NCBI RefSeq assembly: GCF_014699115.1
Contig: NZ_JACXAD010000001.1
Coordinates: 62,001-126,000 of the forward strand
DNA length: 64,000 nt
From: Hymenobacter montanus
Lineage (GTDB): Bacteria; Bacteroidota; Bacteroidia; Cytophagales; Hymenobacteraceae
Direction of reading: 5' to 3'
The translations under genes and the position numbers were made by a program. Numbering within the stretch: the stretch's first letter is position 1; each line of letters begins with the position of its first letter. This document shows positions 25,826 to 35,156 of this stretch, one piece after another. A model generated the notes under the pieces. That model saw nothing but the letters and a program-made list of their open reading frames with translations. It was not told where the DNA came from and made no database searches.

Positions 25826-27991
25826 ATGTCTTTTCCCCGCTTGAAGGTCGGTCTGTATGCCTTTCTGGTAACGGCCGTGTTTGTTCTCGCATCTTACCGA
25901 TTGTTCCGCCGGGCCGACTCAGCGGTTCCGAGCAAGGACCAGGTGCTGATTGGCCTCATGTTACAGGGCCTGAGCGCGCAGCACTACCAACCCGAAAAAA
26001 TTGACGACGCGTTTTCCAAGCGCGTGTTCGACCTCTACTTAAAGCATCTCGACTACCGTAAGCAGTTCCTGCGGGCGCCCGACGTAGAGCAGTTGCGCCG
26101 CTACCAAACGGCCATCGACGACGAGGTGAAGCGCGGCTCGCACGAGTTCCTGGACCTCAGCACCCGGCTGATGGCCGAGCGGATCAAGGAGATGCAGGGC
26201 TTATACCGCGAAATCCTGGCCAAGCCGTTTGACTTCACCGTCGACGAAACGTTTCAGACTGACTTTGAGAAGGCCCCTTTCCCCGCCGACAAAGCCGCCC
26301 AGCGTGAGCAATGGCGCAAGCTGTTGAAATTCGAGACCTTGAGCCGGGTATCGGAGATGATGGAAGCCCAGGACAAGGCCAAAGAGGCGAAGCCGAACGC
26401 GGCCACGGCCGCGCCCAGTGCCGCGAACGCCAACGCCCCCACGGCCGCGGAGCCGCCGCGCACTCCCGCCCAAATGGAAGCTGAGGCCCGCAAGCGGGTG
26501 CTGAAGTATTATGATGAGCAATTCACCGAGTTCAACGACATCGACGCTAACGAGCGCTTGGCGACCTACGCCAACACCATTGCCAACACCTACGACCCAC
26601 ACACGGAATACTTCGCGCCCAAAGCCAAGGAAGATTTCGACTACGAGATGACCGGCCGCTTTGAAGGTATCGGCGCCACGCTGCGGGAAAAGGAAGGCCT
26701 GATTTATGTCGACGACATCGTGCCCGGCTCGGCTTCGGCCCGCCAGGGCGAGCTGAAAAAGGGCGATGCCATCATCCGGGTGGCGCAGGGCCAGGCCGAA
26801 CCGGTGAGCATCGAGGGCTGGCGCACGGCCAAAGCCGTGACCCTGATTCGCGGCAAAAAAGGCTCGGAAGTACGCCTGACCGTGAAAAAGCCCGATGGTA
26901 GCACCAAAGTCATTCCCATTATTCGCGACGTGGTGGTGGTAGAAGAGAAGTATGCGCAATCGTCGGTTATCAACGACAAGGGCCAGAAGATTGGCTACCT
27001 GCGCCTGCCCGGTTTCTACGCCGACTTTAACGACAACGGCGGCCGCAGCTCCTCAGATGACGTGAAAAAGGAGCTGGCCAAGCTCAACGCCGAAGGCGTA
27101 AAAGGCTTAATCGTAGACCTGCGCTTCAACGGCGGCGGCTCGCTGACCGACGCCGTGTCGATGGCTGGCCTGTTCATGGAAAGCGGCCCGATGGTGCAGG
27201 TGCGCGACGGCCAGGGCCGGACCCAGGTTCTCACCGACAACGACCCGCACGTGCAATACAGTGGCCCGCTGGTGGTGCTGGTGAACAAGTACAGCGCCTC
27301 GGCTTCCGAGATTCTGGCCGCGGCCATCCAGGACTACCGCCGCGGGGTGGTGATGGGCTCAACCAGCACGTATGGCAAGGGCACGGTGCAGCGCATCTTC
27401 GACCTCGACGAGGCCCTGCCCGCCGAGCTGAACAACGTCAAGCCCATTGGCTCGCTGAAGCTTACCACCCAGAAGTTTTACCGCGTCAACGGGGGGTCTA
27501 CTCAGTTTAAGGGGGTGATGTCGGACATCGTGGTGCCGGACCTCTACTCCTACCTTGATGAGGGCGAGAAAGAATCGGACTACCCCTTGAAGTGGGATGA
27601 GATCCAGCCGGCCCGCTACCGGCCCTGGAATACTCCTCCTGCCCTGGCCAAGCTCCAGGCTAACAGCAAAGCGCGCGTGGCCAGCAACCCGAGCTTTAAG
27701 GTGATGAATGAGATGGTGAACAGCATGCGCAAGCGCAAGGACGAAACCATTGTTTCGCTCAAGCTCTCGACTTACCGGGCCGAGCAGCAGCAGTCCAAAG
27801 CCATTTCCGACCGCTACGAGGCAGCCCAGAAGTCGGCTACCGCCCTGGCCTTCTCGCCCCTGACCGCCGACGTGCGCGCCCTAGGCGGCGACACGGTGAA
27901 AGTTAACCGCGCCGCCCGCTTTACCAAGAACCTGAAGAAGGACATCACTATTGGCGAGGCAGTGGCCGTCATTCAGGATGAGCTGAAGTAA
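25826..27991 (+). CDS. prc: Tail-specific protease (S41 family, Prc/Tsp type)
   Basis: Periplasmic C-terminal processing protease, 721 residues from the ATG of MSFPRLKVGLYAFLVTAVFVLA, which is a membrane anchor or signal. Order: N-terminal helical domain (about 40-250, with an Ala/Pro-rich insert near 190-215), PDZ (GIGATLREKEGLIYVDDIVPGSAS), S41 core with a Ser/Lys dyad, S492 (SASASEI) and K518 (STYGKGTVQ), and the C-terminal DUF3340-type domain. This long form matches E. coli Prc rather than short CtpA. It degrades or trims envelope proteins from their C termini. A strong terminator ends the unit. Confidence 0.94.
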   Translation: MSFPRLKVGLYAFLVTAVFVLASYRLFRRADSAVPSKDQVLIGLMLQGLSAQHYQPEKIDDAFSKRVFDLYLKHLDYRKQFLRAPDVEQLRRYQTAIDDEVKRGSHEFLDLSTRLMAERIKEMQGLYREILAKPFDFTVDETFQTDFEKAPFPADKAAQREQWRKLLKFETLSRVSEMMEAQDKAKEAKPNAATAAPSAANANAPTAAEPPRTPAQMEAEARKRVLKYYDEQFTEFNDIDANERLATYANTIANTYDPHTEYFAPKAKEDFDYEMTGRFEGIGATLREKEGLIYVDDIVPGSASARQGELKKGDAIIRVAQGQAEPVSIEGWRTAKAVTLIRGKKGSEVRLTVKKPDGSTKVIPIIRDVVVVEEKYAQSSVINDKGQKIGYLRLPGFYADFNDNGGRSSSDDVKKELAKLNAEGVKGLIVDLRFNGGGSLTDAVSMAGLFMESGPMVQVRDGQGRTQVLTDNDPHVQYSGPLVVLVNKYSASASEILAAAIQDYRRGVVMGSTSTYGKGTVQRIFDLDEALPAELNNVKPIGSLKLTTQKFYRVNGGSTQFKGVMSDIVVPDLYSYLDEGEKESDYPLKWDEIQPARYRPWNTPPALAKLQANSKARVASNPSFKVMNEMVNSMRKRKDETIVSLKLSTYRAEQQQSKAISDRYEAAQKSATALAFSPLTADVRALGGDTVKVNRAARFTKNLKKDITIGEAVAVIQDELK

Positions 27992-28008
27992 GGCCTTTGT
28001 AATACCAT

Positions 28009-28055
28009 GCTAAAAACAGCCCTCCCGCCGCCCGGTGGGAGGGCTGTTTTTTTAG
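28009..28055 (+). terminator. Rho-independent terminator of prc
   Basis: A long stem (aaaaacagccctccc / gggagggctgttttt) around a 10-base GC-rich loop, followed by T residues. The A run before the stem makes it potentially bidirectional. Confidence 0.92.
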
Positions 28056-28225
28056 CATTTCCGATCGTGACAACCTAGTTAGTAAATCACCCACACTATA
28101 GATCTTAAAAATATTTTTCATTCAAGGAATTAAATCTCTGATTTACAACATAATAACCATATAAATTTCAGACAATAAAATTAGCAATTGTGCAACTAAA
28201 ATTTTCTGGGTGTCGTTTACCCTAC

Positions 28226-29311
28226 ATGAAGACTACAGAGGAAACCCGCATCATCCCGCTCATTCCGCAAGAGGAGTCCCTCGACAATGGGCAACAGCAG
28301 AAGCTAGCTGATGAAACCTGGCGCAAATCCATCCCAGCGCAGGTTTTTCTCAATTACTTCTTCGCCATTAACTATCACATCCAAGAGAACGACGACCTGG
28401 TCGGCGGCCTCCATAATCTGCCGTTCCTGCGTAGCCACAAGGCGGAGCTAAACGACACCGACGTAGCCAGCCTCACGAAGCTGTTGCACACCAGTTGGAG
28501 CACGGAGTACGCCCTGCGAGCCACGGCGGAGCTGGGCGACGAAAACTTCTTGCGCAACGCCCTGCACTGGACCTTTCCGCAGGCCTATCACGCCATCCTG
28601 TCGGGCCTGCAGGCATTTTTGTACACGACGGGCGTACGGAGCAACAACAGCCAGCTCATCCGCCGCGAAGTAGGCCGGCTGGTGGTGAAAAATGCTTACC
28701 CGCGGCCGGTATCGTTTTACGCCGCCGGGGCTTACGGCGACTTCAGCATTCACCGCCTGCCCCTGGCGGGCTACAAGGCCGGGCTGCACATTGCCAGCAA
28801 GGAAATTGACGCCCAGGCTCAGATTGGCCAGTTCCTGCGGACCACCCGCAAGATGAAAGCGCAGTGGACCCGGGCGCAAGTCCAAGCCAACCCGAACACC
28901 GCCATCCGCAGCCAGAAAACCGGACGCCCGCTGGACAAGTGGACGGCCGCGCACTGGCAGCAAATCACCTGGCGCCTGGGCTACACTACCATCTTCGACC
29001 TGCTGGGCCGCCTGCGCATTTCGCAGACCAGCCGCGAAATCGAGCGCTACGTGGAAGCCGACATCGACTTCGGCCTGTTCCACAGCTCGCTGCTGAACAT
29101 TGTGAGCTACCTCAACGGCATTCACGAAACCTACGTGGCCAAAGCTTTGGGCTTGGAGCGTTACCGCCAACTGGTGGACGAGTTGCCGGCGCACTTGCAG
29201 GCCGGCTTCGTACAGGAGCGCTTGCGTACCCGGGTCGAGCCCGTCCTGGCCCCCACCCCACCCACGGCCCCGGCCGTGGTGGAGGATACTCCGTTCCGCA
29301 TGGCCGCCTAA
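28226..29311 (+). CDS. Hypothetical protein
   Basis: 361 residues from the ATG of MKTTEETRIIP; a frame extension of 12 codons upstream is less likely. I do not recognise the family. The protein is soluble, helical by eye, with no signal peptide. Notable segments: WRKSIPAQVFLNYFFAINYHIQ near the N terminus, a region centred on YAAGAYGDFSIHRLPLAGY, and LGYTTIFDLLGRLRIS. The C-terminal 25 residues are Pro/Ala/Val-rich. It is preceded by a 170-bp AT-rich region, probably its promoter, and followed by a terminator. Confidence 0.7.
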   Translation: MKTTEETRIIPLIPQEESLDNGQQQKLADETWRKSIPAQVFLNYFFAINYHIQENDDLVGGLHNLPFLRSHKAELNDTDVASLTKLLHTSWSTEYALRATAELGDENFLRNALHWTFPQAYHAILSGLQAFLYTTGVRSNNSQLIRREVGRLVVKNAYPRPVSFYAAGAYGDFSIHRLPLAGYKAGLHIASKEIDAQAQIGQFLRTTRKMKAQWTRAQVQANPNTAIRSQKTGRPLDKWTAAHWQQITWRLGYTTIFDLLGRLRISQTSREIERYVEADIDFGLFHSSLLNIVSYLNGIHETYVAKALGLERYRQLVDELPAHLQAGFVQERLRTRVEPVLAPTPPTAPAVVEDTPFRMAA

Positions 29312-29395
29312 TCGTGGATTTAGCCGGATTATTCAACTTCCCGTTCCCTTTTGTTGGTTCGTAGCCGTTGGGGATTTGATGGATTTTGAGCCTGC

Positions 29396-29424
29396 AAAGC
29401 CGCTCCGGTTCGGAGCGGCTTTTT
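29396..29424 (+). terminator. Rho-independent terminator
   Basis: Stem aaagccgctccg / cggagcggcttt, loop gtt, then T residues, 85 bases after the preceding stop. Confidence 0.9.
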
Positions 29425-29431
29425 CGTGCCG

Positions 29432-29439
29432 TACTTTTG
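29432..29439 (+). promoter_or_regulatory. Candidate -7 box for lysS (TACTTTTG)
   Basis: Matches TAnnTTTG directly after the upstream terminator and about 125 bases before the lysS start. No clear -33 TTG because the terminator stem occupies that space. Confidence 0.45.
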
Positions 29440-29563
29440 CGGCTTACTTTCATTTACCGCGGACCCAGCCGTACTGGCGAGGACAACGGCTACTTCCCGC
29501 TTGTCAGCCAGGCCGCCTTGGGTAATCAACAGTCCGTGCAATCCGCAAAATCCGACTAAATCA

Positions 29564-31114
29564 GTGATACACTTAAGCGAACAGGAACAACAGCGCCGCC
29601 ACAAGCTCGAAGAGCTGGAAAAGCTCGGCATCGAAGCGTATCCGTCGGAGTTATTCGACGTGACGTTTTACGCCCAGGAAATTCACGACAACTACCATCC
29701 CGAGCTGAATAACTTCCAGGAAGTATCGTTAGCCGGGCGCCTGATGTCGTCGCGCGTGATGGGCAAGGCCTCGTTTGCGGAGCTGATGGATACGTCGGGT
29801 CGCATTCAACTGTACGTGAACCGCGACGAGATCTGCCCCGGCGAAGACAAGACGCTGTACAACGTGGTGTTCAAGAAGCTGCTCGACCTGGGGGACTTTA
29901 TCGGGGTGAAAGGCCGCGTGTTCGTAACGCAGGTGGGCGAGACGTCCATCCACGTCACGGAGCTGAAGCTGCTGGCCAAGGCCCTGCGCCCCCTGCCGGT
30001 GGTGAAGGAAAAGGTTGACGAAGCCACCGGCGAGAAAGTTACCTACGACGCTTTTACCGACCCCGAGCAGCGCTACCGCCAGCGCTACGTGGACCTGGCG
30101 GTAAACCCGCAAGTGCGCGACACCTTTATCAAACGCACGCAGCTGGTGCAGTCGATGCGGAACTTCCTGAACGACAAAGGCTACCTGGAGGTGGAAACGC
30201 CGATTCTGCAGCCGCTGTACGGCGGCGCGGCGGCCCGCCCCTTCACCACCCACCACAACACGCTGGATATGACGCTGTACCTGCGCATCGCCAACGAGCT
30301 GTACCTCAAGCGCCTCATCGTGGGCGGCTTCGATGGGGTGTACGAGTTCAGCAAGGATTTCCGCAACGAGGGCATGTCGCGCTTCCACAACCCGGAATTC
30401 ACCCAGATGGAGCTGTACGTGGCCTACAAGGACTACGCCTGGATGATGGAGCTGGTGGAGGAGATGGTGGAGCGCGTGGCCATGGCGCTGCACGGCCAGA
30501 CCGAGGTGCAAGTGGGCAACCACGTCATCAACTTCCAGCGCCCTTGGCAGCGTTACACCATGTTCGAGGCCATTGAGAAATACACGGGCAAGGCCATTGG
30601 TGAAATGGACGAAGCCGCCCTGCGCGAAACCGCCCGGGAGCTCAACGTGCCCCTGAACCCAAGCATGGGCAAGGCTAAAATCATCGACGAAATCTTTGGG
30701 GAGCACGTCGAGCCCAAGCTTATTCAGCCCACGTTTATCACCGATTATCCGGTCGAGATGTCGCCGCTGGCCAAGAAGCACCGCGACCGACCCGGTATGG
30801 TGGAGCGGTTCGAAGCCATTTGCAACGGCAAGGAAATCTGCAACGCCTTCTCGGAACTCAACGACCCCATCGACCAGCGCAAGCGCTTCGAGGAGCAGTT
30901 GGAGCTGGGCAAGCGGGGCGATACCGAGGCCATGGTGCTCGACGAAGACTTCCTGCGGGCTCTGGAGTACGGTATGCCCCCCACGGCGGGCCTAGGCATT
31001 GGCATCGACCGACTGAGCATGATTATGACCAACTCGCACTCCATCCAGGACGTGCTATTTTTCCCGCAGATGAAGCCGGAAAACGTGCAGAAAGAGAAGC
31101 AGGAAAAGGAGTAA
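29564..31114 (+). CDS. lysS: Lysyl-tRNA synthetase (class II)
   Basis: Charges tRNA-Lys in the cytoplasm. The chosen start is the GTG of [14 protein letters not shown] (516 residues), where family N termini begin; 46 upstream codons in frame are not conserved in character. Order: OB-fold anticodon-binding domain ([20 protein letters not shown]), class II core with motif 2 ([20 protein letters not shown]) and motif 3 ([16 protein letters not shown]), ending [14 protein letters not shown]. The C-terminal dozen residues are Glu/Lys-rich. Single gene with its own terminator. Confidence 0.96.
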   Translation: MIHLSEQEQQRRHKLEELEKLGIEAYPSELFDVTFYAQEIHDNYHPELNNFQEVSLAGRLMSSRVMGKASFAELMDTSGRIQLYVNRDEICPGEDKTLYNVVFKKLLDLGDFIGVKGRVFVTQVGETSIHVTELKLLAKALRPLPVVKEKVDEATGEKVTYDAFTDPEQRYRQRYVDLAVNPQVRDTFIKRTQLVQSMRNFLNDKGYLEVETPILQPLYGGAAARPFTTHHNTLDMTLYLRIANELYLKRLIVGGFDGVYEFSKDFRNEGMSRFHNPEFTQMELYVAYKDYAWMMELVEEMVERVAMALHGQTEVQVGNHVINFQRPWQRYTMFEAIEKYTGKAIGEMDEAALRETARELNVPLNPSMGKAKIIDEIFGEHVEPKLIQPTFITDYPVEMSPLAKKHRDRPGMVERFEAICNGKEICNAFSELNDPIDQRKRFEEQLELGKRGDTEAMVLDEDFLRALEYGMPPTAGLGIGIDRLSMIMTNSHSIQDVLFFPQMKPENVQKEKQEKE

Positions 31115-31157
31115 TCGCCGGCCTCGGATGACAGATGCTGCAAGGCGCCAGAAATCG

Positions 31158-31196
31158 AAAAGCCCCACACGAAATGTCGTGCGGGGATTTTCTTTT
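31158..31196 (+). terminator. Terminator of lysS
   Basis: Stem agccccacacga / tcgtgcgggga with one wobble pair and loop aatg, followed by ttttctttt, 44 bases after the stop. Confidence 0.85.
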
Positions 31197-31371
31197 AACC
31201 GTCTTACCCTTCCAACCGCTGTTGTTACCAGAAGCTTGCGATGGACTCGTCTGATTTTACTGCTGAGCTGTTTAACCAATTTCAGCAGAAGCTCCTACGG
31301 GCGGCAATTTTACTAGTAACACCTTTCGGCTTTCTTCTAGAGCGGCTCTCAAGTCAGGATACGGTTTTTGG

Positions 31372-31448
31372 GAATTAAAAATTAAAAATGAAGAATTAAA
31401 AAAATCAGCTAGTCAATTTTTTAATTCTTCATTTTTAATTTTTAATTC
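31372..31448. repeat. Perfect 32-bp AT-rich inverted repeat
   Basis: Arms at 31372-31403 and 31417-31448 are exact reverse complements over 32 bp and built from near-repeats of attaaaaatgaag. The 13-bp loop contains ctag. It lies in a gene-free gap (31197-31561). It could be a mobile miniature element, a REP-like sequence or a two-way terminator; no target-site duplication is evident. Confidence 0.85.
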
Positions 31449-31561
31449 TTTCCGCAAACTGCTCTACGTTGGTAGTGAGGTCTTTTTACAAACCTCGTCA
31501 GTGAAGGCTACGCGAGAGGGAAAAATAAACCCTTGGCCGCGGTGGCCTCGTTCGCACATGC

Positions 31562-31921
31562 TTAAACCGGACCCCGATGGCGAGCATCGTCGCCGAAACC
31601 GTCGTAATCCGGGTTGTCGCTGCTGTGCGTGTGGGCGGTCGACACAGTGCCCGTGCCCAAGCCTTGCAGGAGACGGTCGGCAGCGGCTTTGTCTTCGCTC
31701 ACCGCCGCGTCGGGGTTGGTGTGGCTGGCGGCGCTGCCCTGGGCCTTGGCCAGCGTGTTCTGCAGCAGCTTACTGAGGTCGCCGCCCCACTTCGTTGCCG
31801 AGCGGCGCAGGCTGGCGCGGGTTTCGTCGCCGGTTTCGGGGGCGAGGAGCAGGCCGGCCACAATGCCGGCCGTGGCGCCGGCCAGCAGCGAGATAATAAC
31901 TTTGCCTTTATCGTCTTGCAT
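31562..31921 (-). CDS. YtxH-domain protein
   Basis: A 119-residue protein with a single glycine-rich membrane segment near the N terminus (KVIISLLAGATAGIVAGLLLAP) followed by the YtxH signature ETGDETRASLRRS and an amphipathic helix. The polar C-terminal part is Thr/His/Asp-rich. This family is linked to stress and envelope in many bacteria, with no defined biochemistry. It is on the same strand as the related YtxH-CsbD gene, which lies upstream behind a terminator. Confidence 0.8.
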   Translation of the reverse strand: MQDDKGKVIISLLAGATAGIVAGLLLAPETGDETRASLRRSATKWGGDLSKLLQNTLAKAQGSAASHTNPDAAVSEDKAAADRLLQGLGTGTVSTAHTHSSDNPDYDGFGDDARHRGPV

Positions 31922-31999
31922 GGGGTTAGGTAGGATAAGGTGGAAGAACTACTATTGGTCGGTGAGTAACGGAAGGTAGGCCGTAGTTGTTGGCTTCAC

Positions 32000-32031
32000 A
32001 AAAAAGTCCCGCACCTTACGGCGCGGGACTT
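32000..32031 (-). terminator. Rho-independent terminator (minus strand)
   Basis: On the minus strand, aagtcccgc ... gcgggactt followed by TTTT, 24 bases after the stop of the YtxH-CsbD gene. Confidence 0.88.
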
Positions 32032-32054
32032 GGCGGTAGGCTGCCGGGGCGACC

Positions 32055-32492
32055 TTACAAGTCGTTCAGCATTTTGGTGATTTCCGACTTGCCTTTGCCG
32101 AGTTTTTCCTGCAGACGGCCAATCAGCTCGTCGCCTTTGCCTTCGGCGTAGGTCAGATCTTCATCGGTGAGCTGGGCATACTGCTGCTTCAGCTTGCCTT
32201 TGACATCGTCCCAGTTGCCCTTTATTTTGAGGCTGCTGCCGGAACCGGTCAAGCCGAGGTCTTCCAGCTTGCCCGCGTATTCTTTGAATTTAGCTTCGAG
32301 GTCGGTACCCAGCTTCGAAGCTTGCTCGCCGAGCTGACCGCTGTATTTGGCAGCAACGCCTTTCCAGTTCTCGCGGGTGGCCGCGCCCTTGTCGGGGGCC
32401 AACAGCATGCCAGCAATAATGCCAGCACCAGCGCCGGCGAGAGCGGCTAATAGAATTTTACCGGCGTTGTTGTCTTCTTCTTGGTACGACAT
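32055..32492 (-). CDS. YtxH-CsbD fusion stress protein
   Basis: 145 residues from the ATG of MSYQEEDNNAGKILLAAL; the frame is open upstream without conserved sequence. The N-terminal YtxH part has a glycine-rich membrane segment (LLAALAGAGAGIIAGMLLAP) and DKGAATRENW. The C-terminal 60 residues match CsbD-like proteins (IKGNWDDVKGKLKQQYAQL and AEGKGDELIGRLQEKLGKGK). CsbD proteins are sigma-B or stress induced in other bacteria. The fusion would tether a CsbD domain to the membrane. Confidence 0.82.
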   Translation of the reverse strand: MSYQEEDNNAGKILLAALAGAGAGIIAGMLLAPDKGAATRENWKGVAAKYSGQLGEQASKLGTDLEAKFKEYAGKLEDLGLTGSGSSLKIKGNWDDVKGKLKQQYAQLTDEDLTYAEGKGDELIGRLQEKLGKGKSEITKMLNDL

Positions 32493-32752
32493 GGTAATGG
32501 GTAATGAGGGGGTGAAATAGGGGTGAATGTGAGCTAGAGGAACCGCAGGCCCATATGCAAAAATGCTAATTATGTTTTGTTTCCGCGTTAGGTCTGGCTG
32601 CCTATACGAAGGGCATCGTGAGGAGTTGAGCTTATTTGATAAATTTTCCGCGCCGGGCGGGGAACTATGCTTAGCACCAGAAGCAGCCCTAAACGCTACT
32701 ACGAGGCAGCCGGCGTAGCTTCGCCCCTTTCCCACCCGCCTTATTCAGCCTT

Positions 32753-32995
32753 ATGCAATTACCCCGCTTATTTATGGCGGCCCTGCTCGTGGCCGCTTCC
32801 TGCCAGCGCACCATGCCCCCCAAGGCCGCTGACTGCATCGACCCCAGCAAAATCAAGCCGGATGGCATCTGCACCATGGAATATGCCCCGGTGTGCGGCT
32901 GCAACGGCAAAACCTACTCGAACGCCTGCGCGGCCAGCAACGCCGGGGTGCGCACCTACACCAAGGGCCCCTGCCCGGGAACCGGTTCTAAATAA
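32753..32995 (+). CDS. Kazal-type serine protease inhibitor-like lipoprotein
   Basis: An 80-residue protein with a short signal and probable lipobox (LVAASC). The mature part is one Kazal-like domain: C-x-x-x-x ... EYAPVCGCNGKTYSNACAAS ... GPCPG, with the conserved VCG, Y-N-C pattern and six cysteines. Kazal domains bind serine proteases as substrate-like inhibitors. It would lie on the cell envelope, perhaps against external or predator proteases; the target is unknown. It starts a plus-strand pair with the next gene (11 bp gap). Confidence 0.82.
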   Translation: MQLPRLFMAALLVAASCQRTMPPKAADCIDPSKIKPDGICTMEYAPVCGCNGKTYSNACAASNAGVRTYTKGPCPGTGSK

Positions 32996-33006
32996 TTCCC
33001 GCGTTC

Positions 33007-33945
33007 ATGTCCGCCAAAGCCCACTACCACGACTTCTGCCGCGTCGCGCCCGACGTGCCCGTGTTTGCCCAACCGTGGTACCTGGATGCTTGCGCCAGCG
33101 GTGGCGACTGGGACGTGGTCCTGGCGCACGACCAGGGCCGCATCGTGGCGGCGCTGCCGTACTTCTACAGACGGAAAGGCCCGTTTCGGTACGCAACGAT
33201 GCCTCCTTTTGTGAAGATGCTGGGCCCCTACGTGCTGCCCGAATTCCGGGGGGTCCTGAAAAAGGAGCACGGGCTGCTGGAGGAGCTGATCAAGCAACTG
33301 CCCGATTTTGCGGCTTTCAAGCAGAACTTCTACCCGACGCTCACTAATTGGCTGCCATTTTACTGGCAGGGCTTCCGGCAAACCACTTACTATACGTACC
33401 GCCTCTACGACCTGCAGTCGTTGGCTCTCGTCGAAGCCCGGCTCAACCGTAACATCCGGCGCAACATTCAGAAGGCGCAGCAGCAAGTCCGGGTAGTTCA
33501 TGATTTGTCGACCGAGCAATTTTACCAGCTCAACAAGATGAGCTTCGACCGGCAGGGGCTGCCCATGCCCTATTCGTGGGCCCAGTTTGAGCGGCACGAC
33601 GCGGCATTGGCGGCCCACGGGGCCCGGCAGCTTTTTTTTGCCATTGATGCCCAGGAGCGCATCCACTCGGCGGCGTATTTGATCTGGGACCAGCAGGCGG
33701 CCTATTATCACCTCTCCGGCGACGACCCGGCCTTGCGCGAAAGCGGCGCGGGCATTCTGCTTATTTGGGAAGCCATTCGCTACGCCAGTGAGGTGCTGGG
33801 GCTGACTTGCTTCGATTTCGAGGGCAGTATGCTCCCCCCCGTGGAGCGGATTCGGGTGCAGTTTGGGGCCGTGCAAACGCCGTATTTCTTTGTGTGGAAA
33901 TACTATTCGCGTGCTTTTGAACTCCTGGAAAAGCTGCGGCGGTAA
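33007..33945 (+). CDS. FemAB/GNAT-like acyltransferase family protein
   Basis: A 312-residue cytosolic protein. The N terminus (VFAQPWYLDACASGGDWDVVLA) and the later block (RNIRRNIQKAQQQVRVV ... LYHLSGDDPALRESGAGILLIWEAI) match the duplicated GNAT-fold family that includes FemAB and BioF2-like acetyltransferases. Members transfer acyl or aminoacyl groups in cell wall, polysaccharide or lipid pathways. The substrate is not predictable. It starts 11 bp after the Kazal lipoprotein gene and may share its transcript. Confidence 0.75.
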   Translation: MSAKAHYHDFCRVAPDVPVFAQPWYLDACASGGDWDVVLAHDQGRIVAALPYFYRRKGPFRYATMPPFVKMLGPYVLPEFRGVLKKEHGLLEELIKQLPDFAAFKQNFYPTLTNWLPFYWQGFRQTTYYTYRLYDLQSLALVEARLNRNIRRNIQKAQQQVRVVHDLSTEQFYQLNKMSFDRQGLPMPYSWAQFERHDAALAAHGARQLFFAIDAQERIHSAAYLIWDQQAAYYHLSGDDPALRESGAGILLIWEAIRYASEVLGLTCFDFEGSMLPPVERIRVQFGAVQTPYFFVWKYYSRAFELLEKLRR

Positions 33946-34325
33946 TTCGGTTAAAAAACATCGCCCCGAAATGCGGCTCGGCATCCGCCATCCGGTCGAT
34001 GCCTTTGAGCTTGCGCAAGACCCTCGTGTTGGTTCATCAACCTCTAAAAATGAATGACGAACCCTTCAGGCCGTGAGGCTTCCCAATAGAGCCGAGGTGA
34101 TAATTAGGCTTCGAGCCTCATGTTGGAGAGGCCGGTTGTGGGAGAAGGCAATCAGGCAACCCTCAGACAGAACCACGTGGGCCTGATAGGAGCCTATCCA
34201 AAGCTGTTCAACGATTCGGCGTTACGGATGCTCAATAAGCACTGGATAGAGTTGATGATCTGGTACGTGCTTCTTGAAGAAAACGGGGCTTCATTCCACG
34301 AGCGGGCCGGGCTCTTCTTCCACTT
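33946..34325. other. Gap without a supported gene
   Basis: 380 bp downstream of the acyltransferase gene. Open frames here are short, lack domain character and run into the duplicated segment that begins near 34269. It probably contains decayed copies of the duplicated unit. Confidence 0.4.
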
Positions 34326-34859
34326 TCATGCGTTTTCAGCTTGATTGTTGGTGTACGACGTACGCTCCGAAGCAGCGTCTTTTGACCGTTTCAGATAAGT
34401 AAAACTCCACACCAATAGCCCAATTACCGTGTAGATGGCTCCCAGCGCGATGGTTCCATCGGTACCGCTCATGCCTGTTGCAGTGCTACTGAGCCCGGCT
34501 ACAGCGCTACTGATCCCGGTTACTTCGAGAGCGCATATTACCGTGACAGTCGCTACTGAGACCAGCAAATAAATTCCGTTGTGAATAAGCAGCTTTTTCC
34601 AAAGAGAATAAGTTGGAATTTCATTTAGCCACTTGTTCGTGAGAGAAAGTACCCAGGACCCCGGAATTGAGCAGATTGCGCTGACGCATAACAACGCGAG
34701 CATAAATATGCCAAAAAGCTCAACATAATAACCTATGTCAATACGATCCCTATTAGCTTCTACCAGAACGAAGATACTAATAGCGAAACTACCGGTCAAC
34801 ACGGTAATGCCCCAGTTCACAAATACGAGACGGGGAGGAATGGTGATGGTGGAAGCCAT
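34326..34859 (-). CDS. Small integral membrane protein, duplicate A
   Basis: 177 residues with about four membrane segments (near 10-32, 45-68, 88-112, 138-158) and a polar tail ending SKDAASERTSYTNNQAENA. I do not recognise a family. The tail and last membrane segment (YTVIGLLVWSFTYLKRS) are almost identical to duplicate B, while the middle has an extra Ser/Thr/Gly-rich loop. Function unknown. Confidence 0.65.
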   Translation of the reverse strand: MASTITIPPRLVFVNWGITVLTGSFAISIFVLVEANRDRIDIGYYVELFGIFMLALLCVSAICSIPGSWVLSLTNKWLNEIPTYSLWKKLLIHNGIYLLVSVATVTVICALEVTGISSAVAGLSSTATGMSGTDGTIALGAIYTVIGLLVWSFTYLKRSKDAASERTSYTNNQAENA

Positions 34860-34959
34860 AGCTGATGAAGAACTTTAAATAGACTGCTCTCGTGAGACAC
34901 CATTCGGGTGAGTAACCAACCGTTTGGTCACCATAGCCACGAAACCGCTGCTTGCTTAC

Positions 34960-35121
34960 TCACCTAAATACTTTCGCACTTGCTTCCCAGGAAATCACCA
35001 GCGGATACGAGTCGGCTTCTTCCGTGGTTTCAGCCGTGGCACCTTCCGCGGCGGGCGCTCGATAGGAACGGATGGAGCCGAAGGTTTCCTTTGATGCGTT
35101 CTTCTTGAAGAAGACGGGGTT
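34960..35121 (-). pseudogene. Degenerate small ORF between the duplicates
   Basis: 53 open codons on the minus strand end in TGA, without a good start; an in-frame TGA at 35122-35124 cuts it from an ATG that overlaps the stop of duplicate B. The translation ends YPLVISWEASAKVFR and is similar to the end of the small basic ORF at 35710-35865 (APA.EG ... FPLIKYK). It is probably a decayed copy. Confidence 0.35.
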
Positions 35122-35156
35122 TCATTCCACGAGCGGGCCGGGCTCTTCTTCCACTT

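Noticed and set aside
34120..34344. Plus-strand frame of 74 codons ending inside the duplicated unit
   Set aside because: It overlaps the end of the membrane gene on the other strand and has no motif; the duplicated copy does not preserve an equivalent frame.
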